From the NCBI GenBank assembly GCA_022059125.1, contig JAEUWY010000001.1, positions 5,456,001-5,520,000 of the forward strand: DNA of 64,000 nt, read 5' to 3'. Positions 1 through 8,586 of this stretch are shown piece after piece (the stretch's first letter is position 1; each line of letters starts with the position of its first letter). The translations under genes and the position numbers were made by a program. The notes under the pieces were generated by a model that saw only the letters and a list, made by a program, of their open reading frames with translations, was not told the DNA's origin and did not search any database. The DNA is from Corynespora cassiicola (taxonomy: Eukaryota; Ascomycota; Dothideomycetes; Pleosporales; Corynesporascaceae).

Positions 1-1
1 C

Positions 2-499
2 GGATCCGTGTACAACCACGCCGCCGCCTTTTACGTGTGGTCGCTGTACACGATCAACGAGGCCGACCGCGCGTACAAGGTCATGCGCCAGATGATCCCC
101 GGTCCCGATGAGAAGGACTACATCCAGCGCGGGCAGCTGCCCGTGTATATCCCCAACTATTACCGTGGGGGCTGGAAGGAGCTTCCGCGCACTGCGGGGC
201 GCAGTTCGCAGTTGTTCAACACGGGGACTGTGAGCTGGGTTTATCGCGCGCTGGTTGACGGGCTTTGTGGGCTTCGGGGAGAGCGCGATGGTCTCAGGGT
301 GTTCCCGCAGCTTCCGAAGGAGTGGCAGGGCATGAAGGTTACGAGGGAATTTAGGGGTGCTGTATTTGACGTTTCCATCAAGAGGGGCGACGTGAGCGAT
401 GTTACGGTCAAGGTTGGCGGGAAGGAAATCGAGGGAACGCTCATCGAGAACGTCAAGAGCGGAGAGAGATACAGCGTTGAGGTTGAGATTCCGAAGTGA
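2..499 (+). CDS. GH94 family phosphorylase (NdvB/cellobiose phosphorylase-like), C-terminal part, 5' end outside window
   Basis: The frame is open from base 2, so this is the 3' end of a larger gene; the first visible residues are Gly-Ser-Val-Tyr-Asn-His. The end of the catalytic (alpha/alpha)6 barrel and the C-terminal beta domain of glycoside phosphorylases are visible: an invitation-type PNYYRGG segment, then RTAGRSSQLFNTGTVSW, then the usual IxPQLPxxW-like tail (LRVFPQLPKEW) and a final beta sandwich. Such enzymes cleave or build beta-glucosidic linkages with phosphate; the sugar specificity cannot be read from this fragment. The family is mainly bacterial but occurs in scattered fungi. 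No intron is seen in the visible part. It converges on the MFS gene (stop at 497-499; the MFS stop lies near 592). Family call is from recognised motifs; substrate is unknown. Confidence 0.8.
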   Translation, partial: GSVYNHAAAFYVWSLYTINEADRAYKVMRQMIPGPDEKDYIQRGQLPVYIPNYYRGGWKELPRTAGRSSQLFNTGTVSWVYRALVDGLCGLRGERDGLRVFPQLPKEWQGMKVTREFRGAVFDVSIKRGDVSDVTVKVGGKEIEGTLIENVKSGERYSVEVEIPK

Positions 500-591
500 A
501 GGATTCCAGTCTGAGCGCCTTCTGATGACAATTTCTTTTGCTATACGTTCTTTTCCGCCATTGATAGACGCATTCAAGCCGATCCAATCTA

Positions 592-2354
592 CTATGCGAT
601 TTCTTCAGATGATCTTTCCAACTCGAGTGTCCAAAGGTGGTATTTTGACAAGGACCGCAGTTTCGGCCCATACCGGTATATCAACCAAGGCACAGGTACC
701 ATTGCGAGAGCGATGAAGCCCAGCACACTCGAGGCCCACGGTGAGCCCAGCTGTACATACATTTGCCTGGCAAATAAGGGAAACACGGCGCTAAAAATCG
801 AGCGAAGGACCGCATTTGCCGCCAGGGCACTCGCAGAAAAATGGCCGTAGCAGTCGGTGAGATAGGCATTGGTCCCGAGAAAAAGCATCACAAAGCCGAT
901 GCCAAAAGGCACACCTGCCGCAATCGATACTGCCCAATGCATGGGAGGATTGGCGCTCCATCCAAACCAAAACAGCGCTATAGGAATGAACCATGCGATG
1001 ATTATGAGATGCGGTAGCCGAGCTTCGGGCTTTGGGCCCCCGAGCTTCTCCACAAATGCGCCATGCACATCGTTGATCCACGGGGAGCTTGCTGTCGCCA
1101 TAATCATGCCCAACCCGATTCCGAGGAACGAGAGGCCAGCCATGCCTTCAGTCCATCCACGCGACTGCTGGTAGACGAAGGGGTAGGCGGTGAAATCAAG
1201 ATACAATAGGCCCCAGACGAAGGCCGAGTAAAGTCCGAGAACGAAGAGGATGGGCTCGGTGAACAGCATGATCCACGGCCGTATGAGATTGGTTGAATAT
1301 TGTTCTTTGAAAGATTTACGCACCGTAGGGAAGCCGGCTTTTTTCATCTTCCATTCTAGCAGCACGGGGGCGTAGGTTTCAGGGACGAGGAATAGCATCA
1401 ACGTATAGACAACGCCGCAGACGATGGAGACGACCCAGTAGTGCCTGTTACTCGCGTTAGGTGGGCCTAATGAGGTACAGGTAAGCATACGTACCATCTC
1501 CATGTCAAGTACTGGCAAAACTTTAGTGGGCCTGGCATCGTTGAGGGATGGGGATCGCCTGCTCACCTGCGCAATGAACCCTCCTGCCACCGGCGCAGCA
1601 ACCGGCCCCAGCGAGCTCCCCGCCGTGAACAGCGCAAACGGCACAGACCGCTGACTCTGAGGCCAAATGTCCGCCAAAAACCCGCCACTATTCGTCACTA
1701 AACCGCCATCAGCATTGGGGGTTTAAACTCGACAAAGCAAACCCCTCCCGCCCACAAGAAGAAGAAGAAGAAGAAGAAGAAGAAGAAGAAGAAGAAGAAG
1801 AAGAAGAAGAAGAAGAAGAAGAAGAAGAAGAAGAAGAAGAAGAAGAAGAAGAAAACCAAGGTCTTTGCCAACTCACCAACAGGTGCCCCAAAAAACCCAC
1901 ACAAAAACCGCATCACCAACAACCCCTCCACATTCCGCGCGAGCGCACACCCAACCCCCAACCCCCAAAACGCAAACAGCGTAATGCGAAACACGAGCCG
2001 CCTCCCCCAGACCTCGGAAAGCGGCGCAAAAAGCAGAGGCCCCACCCCGAACCCCAGCATGTATGTCGTGACGCCCAGCGTCGCGACCGTGGCCGAGCAT
2101 CCAAAGTCGGCGGCCACGCCGCGGGCGGCCGACGCGTGGATGCTGGCCGCGAGCGTGATGGTGGCCGTCATGAAGACGGCGGTGAGGGTTGCGGACCATT
2201 TTTTGGCGGGGGCCCAGTTGAGGGGGAGGTCTTGGGGTTGGAGCTTGATTTGCGAGTGCGCGGGGGGGAGGGTGGCGCTGTAGGTGGGTGCGGGTTCGGG
2301 GGGTGGGGGGCTTTTTGGGCCTTTTGGGCCTTTTGGAGGGGGCTTTTCGGTCAT
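592..2354 (-). CDS. MFS transporter, DHA1-type (drug/polyamine:H+ antiporter), four exons including a 17-nt micro-exon
   Basis: Predicted exons on the minus strand: 2354-1877, 1697-1567, 1511-1495 and 1444-592, giving about 492 residues. The N-terminus is a Pro/Lys-rich cytosolic tail; then come the DHA1 signatures GFGVGPLLFAPLSEVWGRR, TNSGGFLADIWP and GSSLGPVAAPVAGGFIAQ, and twelve hydrophobic segments. Splicing at 1877/1697 joins Ala-Pro-Val to Val-Thr-Asn-Ser-Gly-Gly. Exon 3 supplies Tyr-Leu-Thr-Trp-Arg-Trp, which restores the family motif TWRWHYWVVSI; reading straight through gives unrelated residues. Intron 1 (1698-1876) contains a long TTC repeat. Introns 2 and 3 are 55 and 50 nt. The protein should export small hydrophobic or cationic compounds at the plasma membrane; the substrate cannot be told. 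Start ATG 2354 is the first in frame. No secondary-metabolite genes lie beside it. Confidence 0.85.
1756..1854. repeat. (AAG/CTT)n trinucleotide microsatellite, about 33 uninterrupted units
   Basis: A perfect tract of about 99 bp lies wholly inside predicted intron 1 of the MFS gene. On the gene strand it reads TTC, a polypyrimidine run between the GTGAGT donor (1876-1871) and the TTTAG acceptor (1702-1698). Read through, it would encode poly-Phe or poly-Ser, which is an artefact of ignoring the intron. Confidence 0.95.
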
Positions 2355-3550
2355 TGTGATTATGGGGATGGGGCGGGTTGTTGGGAAGAGTCAGGGTGGT
2401 TGCTTCGGTGGCGATGTAGAGAGGATGTAGTCTTATAGCTATCCACGGATGAGGTGATGACGAGTCTGCAAATAAGCTTTGTTAGGGGGCTTGATTAGGT
2501 TCAAGCTTCCAGCAAAATGGTCGAAATTCTCCTAGTCGATCTCCATCTCGAACCATTCTTTTTGGTGGAGTGTTTAAGAGAGCGAATGAATCACACGCGG
2601 CACTAGTCGGGCCCAAAAAACACAAGTAGACACACAATGGATCGGTGCCTAAGTGGCGGATTATGAATAAACTAAATAAGGCCACAGCTGCAACATCGAG
2701 GTAGGATCATTGTCCAATGAAATCATCATTTTGAGGCACAGTGTATACTGAGATGGTAGAAAACGGCGGTCTCGAGCCTAATCATGCATGTTGTAACAGG
2801 CTGAAAAAGCAAAGATGACGATGCATATCTTATATGCGATGTACGTAAGAGCGACATTGACTCATTTCCCATCCCTTGGTCCTCGCTTTCTGCAATGTTA
2901 CGTATTTGGAAATAATTCCTACACATTTTTAGTCCAAAGGTAGGTGTCCCAAATGGTACTATTCACCTTTTAGGAACATCGCTCATTATGGGTCCTGGGC
3001 TTGCATGGGCTACAGAGCTGCAGGTTGGTTTTTAGCCGGTAAGCAGAGGGTTAAGCCATCGAGCATGAATCGATTTTAGCTGATAGCTGATGGATCAGAA
3101 AATTACTCACATGGAAGACCATGTATTTCCACTTTAGCAAGAGGCTTGTTTAGACTCGAGTATCTATCTCTCTTATTAGGGAGCAGACAAGCTTCAGTTA
3201 ACCTCCAAAGATGCCGCCTGCAATCCCTCCCAGGACGGTCACCGCCGGGCTCGTGACATGACCAAGACCACCGACAAAGTGCCGACTTTTCCTCAATCCC
3301 GGAACATAATGCCGATGCCTAACAGTGTGGTCAAATGATTTGCGTGACTGAAAACGTCTCTCAAGGTGGGGCGCCCATCAAGAACTTGTCTGCTTTCAGA
3401 ATAGCCATGAGGCGTCCTGTGCGTCCAGAAGTTAGCTAATTGATCAATTTAGGAAACGGTGTATCAACTCACTCCATTGACACATTCCTTCGTCAACTTA
3501 ACCGAGTCATTGGCTACCTTTCTTAATATGGAGCTCAGTCTAGTATGGAC
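2355..3550. other. Intergenic; MFS promoter plus possible degenerate exon material at 3198-3535 (minus)
   Basis: About 1.2 kb separates the MFS start from the BCS1-like stop. Most of it shows no coding signal. At 3417-3472 on the minus strand there is a convincing intron shape (GTGAGT donor, GCTAAC branch, CACAG acceptor), and after it a 60-codon open stretch (3377-3198) without Met, ending in a Gly-rich tail before a TAA. The frames on the two sides do not join well, so this may be a decayed small gene or the 3' UTR of the BCS1-like gene. Confidence 0.4.
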
Positions 3551-5419
3551 TTAGCTTGATCCGGAGCTCAACGAGGTACTTTGGTTGCTTTGGAGCTGTT
3601 TTTCGTCGGTGGGATCCTCCGGGGAAGTAGTATGAGCCGATATATCTGCGTGACCGCCATCCTCTTCAATGCCTTCTCTGCCAGACAAGTTGCCACACCC
3701 AGACGTATTGTTACTGCCAGACGGTTCGTTTCTGCCGGACGAGTCGTTATTACTGGAAGAGTTGTAACTTTCGAACGAAATGTAACTACGAGGCGAGATG
3801 TCACTGCCAGTGCGTTGAGAATTAGCTCTTTTCTTGAGTTGCCCTTTAACCCAGTCATCTGCATTGCCCAAAGCTAAGCCGATATCACCGCGGCAAGACT
3901 GAAGGAAGTTCTGGACCTCGGCAGGCGTGAAAGTGTTGTGGGGAATCTTCTGCGCGAAGATTTCAGTAGCGAACTTGATCTCCTCAGTGGTGTGGGTGCC
4001 TCTTTTGAGAGCATTATGACCAATGAGACGCATAAAGATTGAGCAAATAGCTTCGTGGGTGAGACATCCGAAGTAGAACATCTGATCAACTCTGCCAGGA
4101 CGAGTCAGGGCTTCGTCGAGTTGTTGGGGATGGTTGCTCGTCATGATGAGAAGGCGACCTTCTGCGCTGGCATTGCCATCGATTGCATTGAGCAAGCCAC
4201 TCAATGTGACGAGTGTTTGCTTCAGCCGGGGCTTTCCCGGCCTTGTTTCGGTATCTTGCTCTCGATCAATGCCAGCAGCATCGATATCTTCGATCACCAC
4301 GACGCATTTCCTGGGGAGAGACAAGAACATGCGATGAAGCCTGCTGTCATTGATATCGCCGCTAGCAAGGTTGATGAGGTACATATTGCAACCCAAATAA
4401 CCGGCCAGTGCTGCACTGAAGCTGGTTTTTCCAGTGCCTGGAGGACCGTAGAAGAGATAGCCGCGGCGATATGGTATACCGCATTGGGAGAAAAAATCTT
4501 TGCATTCACTGCTGTAGTAGTACTCGGCGTCCTTGACCAATTTGTCCTTGATAGTCGTATCCATATCGATAGTGTCGAGCTTACGGGTTGCCTTCTAGAC
4601 ACATGACCATTCGCTTTTAGGGTAGTATTGGTATGTGACCGAACAACTGGGGAAGCATACAAGTGTCATTTCGGCATCATTCTGGAGCTTTTGTGCGTGG
4701 CAGGTCTTGATAAAGTCTTGAATCGGCGACAGGTTCCATCCCAAAGTGGCGATTGTGACTTCATTTTGTAACAAATAATTAGAATCCACATGATGGGAAT
4801 CAGCTTGATTGAGAGAATATTTTGACCTTTTCCTCTTATGGGCTGAATTTCCGATTCGGGTGAAGAGGAAAGGCCGGAAGCCAACCCAGAAGAGACGCGA
4901 GCCGAATGAAGGCAAGCAACTGACTTCATCTGGGTTCTGCTGAGTCATCGCATTCCTATCCTTCATTTCGTAATCAATGAAGGCCCTAGTGGTGTGGCTC
5001 TTTGATCTGCAAGAGATTTAGCTGCATGGCATGGCACCAAACAAAACCAAGATGGCTCACATGACGTTGGCTGACATCCATGCTATAACCTCTTTGGCCA
5101 CAGGATCATGCTCAGCAATCGAAACGCTCGACGTAGCAAACCGTATAAAAAACGATCGGGCCATATCCCATGTTGGCTGGGCAATCCGGTAGAGAGTTAT
5201 AAGCGCTATGACCGTATCGAGATTGCCGTTAATGGGGAGTCGGTAGAGACAGCGCTGGATAATCTCGAGAATGGGAAAGCTTATTACGAGAGCCTTTTGA
5301 AAGCGGACTGGAACGATGCCATCGGAGTCAAGGGGCTCGCTATACAACTTTGGGATATCTCTATCTTTGCGTAGTCGTGGGGCTCTCGCCGGGCCCAAGC
5401 CTGTTGACGGATACGTCAT
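3551..5419 (-). CDS. BCS1-like AAA ATPase, with an in-frame TAG or an extra small intron at 4595
   Basis: Exons 5419-5061 and 5006-3551 join across a 54-nt intron (GTGAGC donor, TTGCAG acceptor). The N-terminal BCS1_N region is clear: a hydrophobic segment, FFIRFATSSVSI, EVIAWMSANV, then the Trp-Val-Gly-Phe-Arg-Pro-Phe-Leu-Phe motif. The AAA domain has Walker A (GPPGTGKTS), Walker B (VVVIEDIDAAG), sensor 1 (MTSNHP) and the RPGRVD arginine finger. The C-terminus is a Ser/Asn/Gly-rich tail. BCS1 of the mitochondrial inner membrane inserts the Rieske protein into complex III; fungi have many divergent paralogues of unknown role, and this is likely one. A TAG at 4595-4597 interrupts the frame just before the ATRKLDTIDMD motif. 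Either it is a nonsense mutation, or a 66-nt intron (4595-4660, GTATGC...CTAG) removes it at a cost of 22 residues. The start is uncertain; ATG 5419 is the first clear one. Confidence 0.72.
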
Positions 5420-6089
5420 TTTTCGTCCTGATGGAGGCAGTGATGATAAAGATGTAAAGGGCGGGGATTCTAATGAGTTAAAAAGCTGCGATCCAAAGGA
5501 ATAGCGAAAGCACTTGATGGCTGTGTAACGGCGGGTGGAAATGGATCATGAGTCGTGCGCGATGGAACGAAGGGGAAGTGGTGGAATGTGATTGTTGACA
5601 CATTGGTGTACTGGATCCTGGATAGTCAACTTGAGAAGTAGCATCCAGGTAAAGTGGCCACGTGCCTTTTCGAATTTGAATGCCTTTAGAATACTAGGAA
5701 GGTGCCTATTCTTACCTCCGCCTCAGAAGTTTAGGGCAGCACACAGCCTTGTGTCTAAGTTGAGTGTTGATTACAAGGCCGACAGAGTATCATATGGATT
5801 TTTATTATAGATTCAAACCAGAGAGATTAATGTATATAGCCAGTCCACAGGTGTAGCAAGGCGTGAGCCATGAATACCTCCTAAGAGCCTTCATGCTGAG
5901 GCTAACCGTATCGGGTTAGGTAATTCCTGTAGGTAAGATACGTCATAACGATACCCATCAACATCGACTTTTTAAATTCCCCATCTTCGTTTCTCTTTGC
6001 CACTCTTACTTTCCGAAAAGCACATTTGCTAATTTCTGCTGAGAAGAACTCAATCAATCCAAATTCAGGCCTGCCAGCAACCTTTGACC
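5420..6089. promoter_or_regulatory. Divergent intergenic region between the BCS1-like and SDR genes
   Basis: About 670 bp between two divergently oriented genes; it should hold both promoters. I recognise no gene, repeat or defined regulatory site in it. Confidence 0.4.
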
Positions 6090-7132
6090 ATGGCAAACAC
6101 CAACGATCTACGCGTTGAGAAGCTCTTTTCGGTCAAGGACTATGTCTGCGTAATCACTGGAGGCGGATCGGGAATAGGCCTGATGGCTGCACAGGCGCTG
6201 GCTGCCAACGGTAATTTCTGCAATGGCCTGTGAACAGACACGGATTTACTGACGATCGCTGGCTAGGCGCCAAGGTGTATATCACGGGACGACGTGAGTA
6301 CTTGATCAATGGCATGTATACACTGTACACGATTCTGAGCTACTTCTAGGCCCCGAAGCTCTTGAAAAAGCCGCAAAGTCTCACAATCCAGACCAGGGCG
6401 GCCAAATCATCCCGTACGTCCCCTCCCCCATCTCCCTCCCAGGGACCCCGCTGACCCCCTCCCAGTCTCGGCCCCTGCGACGTGACCAGCAAATCCGACC
6501 TCGAAAACTTCTACAACGAGCTCTCCTCCAAGGAAAAATACATCAACCTGCTCATCTGCGCCGCCGGCATTTCGGGCGAAAAAGCCGAGCCCGACTCCGA
6601 TAAGGCCACCTCGCTCAAGGAAAAGCTCTGGAACAACGAGACCTTTGAGGGCTGGAACCAGACCTGGAACACGGACGTGACGTCCGTCTACTTCACCACC
6701 GTCGCTCTGCTTCCCCTCCTGCAGGCCGGGACCGAGACCCATGGCCACCTCTCCGCCTCCGTCATTGTCATCTCGTCCATGTCTGGCATCATGAGGCATG
6801 CCCAGGGACACTTTAGCTATAATGCGGCCAAGGGGGGTACTGTGCATTTGACCAAGCTCATGAGCGCGGAGTTCCAGAAGGTGCGTATTAGGGTGAATAG
6901 CATTGCGCCTGGATATTTCCCGAGCGAGATGACGGCCAAGGAGAGCGATGATCGCCAGAAGAGCCATGTTCCCGACGAGAAGATTCAGGAGAAGGGACAT
7001 GTGCCCATGGGCAGGGCGGGAAGCGACGAGGAGATGGCGCAGGCGGTGCTGTTCCTGACCAAGAACGCATACGTCAACGGGGAGATTTTGGCCATTGATG
7101 GAGGTGTGTTGAATGTGGTCGCTGGCAGGTAG
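6090..7132 (+). CDS. Short-chain dehydrogenase/reductase (classical SDR), four exons
   Basis: Exons 6090-6210, 6267-6293, 6350-6413 and 6466-7132 give about 292 residues, the usual SDR size. The Rossmann cofactor motif TGGGSGIG is in exon 1, the NAAG-equivalent reads ICAAGISG, and the catalytic Ser/Tyr/Lys set is Ser-Ser-Met-Ser-Gly followed by Tyr-Asn-Ala-Ala-Lys. The C-terminus has the typical IxVNSIAPGYFPSEMT and IDGG elements. Arg residues after the second strand (Thr-Gly-Arg-Arg) favour NADP(H). It is probably a cytosolic alcohol or carbonyl oxidoreductase; the substrate cannot be inferred. The first three introns are 56, 56 and 52 nt and all joins keep frame. The 3' end converges on the DUF1996 gene. 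Confidence 0.9.
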
Positions 7133-7452
7133 AGGGCAACGACTCTTTTCCGGAATGAAAGCGGCCTGAGCGAGATGGAGAAGTGAAACAGAAACATCCA
7201 ATCTAGGACTGTGGAATCTAGGTGGTTAGTGTACCCAGAGATGAACCACGCTCGGGAAGCCTTCTGCATCTGGAAGCAAAATGCAATAGATATCTAGCAC
7301 AATTAGACGACATCGATGAACGTACAGTAGTAGATTTAATTATATCTTCATTGCCCATCAAATCGTCCTCTTCAAGACGTATGAGACATGGTATCAAATA
7401 TACACAAGAATTACGACAAAAGCTCTGTCAGATCCTTCAATCCTCCAATCAT
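7133..7452. other. Convergent intergenic region (SDR / DUF1996 3' ends)
   Basis: About 320 bp shared by the two 3' ends. AT-rich with short poly-A/T stretches suited to termination; no gene seen. Confidence 0.4.
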
Positions 7453-8586
7453 CTACATGATCATAGCTGTCGCAAGGTTCAGCTTCTCGCTCCTGGAAGC
7501 GCGCAACGCAGCGGCAGTCTGCGAGCGCTGACCGATGCCGCGCGCCTTCACGGTACCGTTCTTCATCATCTCCAAGCTCGTGTCGTAGTCGTCGGTTCCG
7601 TTCTCAGGATCCTGATCGACTGCCTCACGGTCGCAGATGGAGCCGGCCCTCGTCTTGCCGTTGGGACCGTCAAGGGATCTAGATAGTTGGCCACGTTAGC
7701 ATTCGCTCGGTCTGGAGGTACCATGTAGCGTCGGGGGCAAACTCACTGGAAGCTGTTCTCCTTGGTCAAGGCCGTGACCATCTTCTCAGCCGTCTCGGGC
7801 AGCCACCCGTTAATAAAGTCGCCGTGCATGCAGTGGCTAGGCCCGCACGCAAGCTCGAATGGAGCTTCGCCGTCCCAGCTGCCCGCCACGTCGCTGACGT
7901 CGTAGCGGATGCTGAAGCGCAGCTGGGGCATGATCTTCATGCCGCTCGGGCACACGCCGTCGTCGCTCCAGTCGCTCTCGAGCGTCTCCTCATTGACGCA
8001 GTCCTGGAACCAGAAAGCCGTCTGCAGCGTCTTGGAGCAGGTGCTGGTTGGGAAGTCGGACCATTCCTTGCCGCCGGCGTCGAACTTTTCGCCCTCGCAG
8101 AGCCAAGCGAGGCGCACGTTGGAGTCGGTTTCGGCAGCAGTCGTGGCGCTCGATACTCCGGCTACGGCGTGATAGTTCTCCGGGATGGGCACCTCGGCAG
8201 AAGTCTTCTCGAACTGGTAGTATGCGGTGAAGCGCTTCGGTGTGATGGCCGTGCGGGCCTTGGTCGACGGGTCGACGTGGTAGAGAGTGGGCACCCCTGG
8301 ATGTTGTTAGAGGGCGTACCATGCAACAATTCCGAAACCGTCACGTACAGTATACTGAGAAATCGTTGGGGTTTTTTGCTGTCGCGCATCCTGCACGAAG
8401 CTGCTCAGATGTAGGCAAGTCCTTGGTCACTGCATCCGAGCCAAAGAAACTGTGCATGTGTGACTTGTATTCTCCAGGGACGACGATCGGATCAATATTC
8501 TTCAACATAAATTGGCCAACATCGGTGTTGGTGTACGCTGATGCGAGGCCAGCTGCAGCGGCCAGAAGAAGTACCTTGGAAGGCAT
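7453..8586 (-). CDS. Secreted DUF1996-domain protein, three exons
   Basis: Exons 8586-8349, 8296-7747 and 7678-7453 give about 337 residues. An N-terminal signal peptide is clear (MPSKVLLLAAAAGLASA). The DUF1996 hallmarks follow: HMHSFFGSDAVT, LPTSEQLRAGC, the NPNDFSVYW junction restored by splicing, PTLYHVD, YYQF, DCVNEETLESDW, CPSGMKIMPQLRFSIRYDV and HCMHGDFINGWLPETAE, then SLDGPNGKTRAGSICD in the last exon. Members are fungal extracellular or wall-associated proteins of unknown biochemical role, common in secretomes. The last two introns are 52 and 68 nt with good consensus. The terminal exon is short and its last residues are not conserved, so the exact stop (7453-7455) is a little less sure. 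Confidence 0.88.

Noticed and set aside
1709..1900. Poly-Ser and poly-Phe proteins on the minus strand
   Set aside because: They come from translating the intronic TTC repeat of the MFS gene; splicing removes it.
4595..4597. Programmed stop-codon readthrough in the BCS1-like gene
   Set aside because: TAG followed by AAG is not a known strong readthrough context; nonsense mutation or a 66-nt intron is simpler.
6407..7201. A 264-codon antisense frame over the SDR gene
   Set aside because: Shadow of the GC-rich SDR coding strand; no motif.
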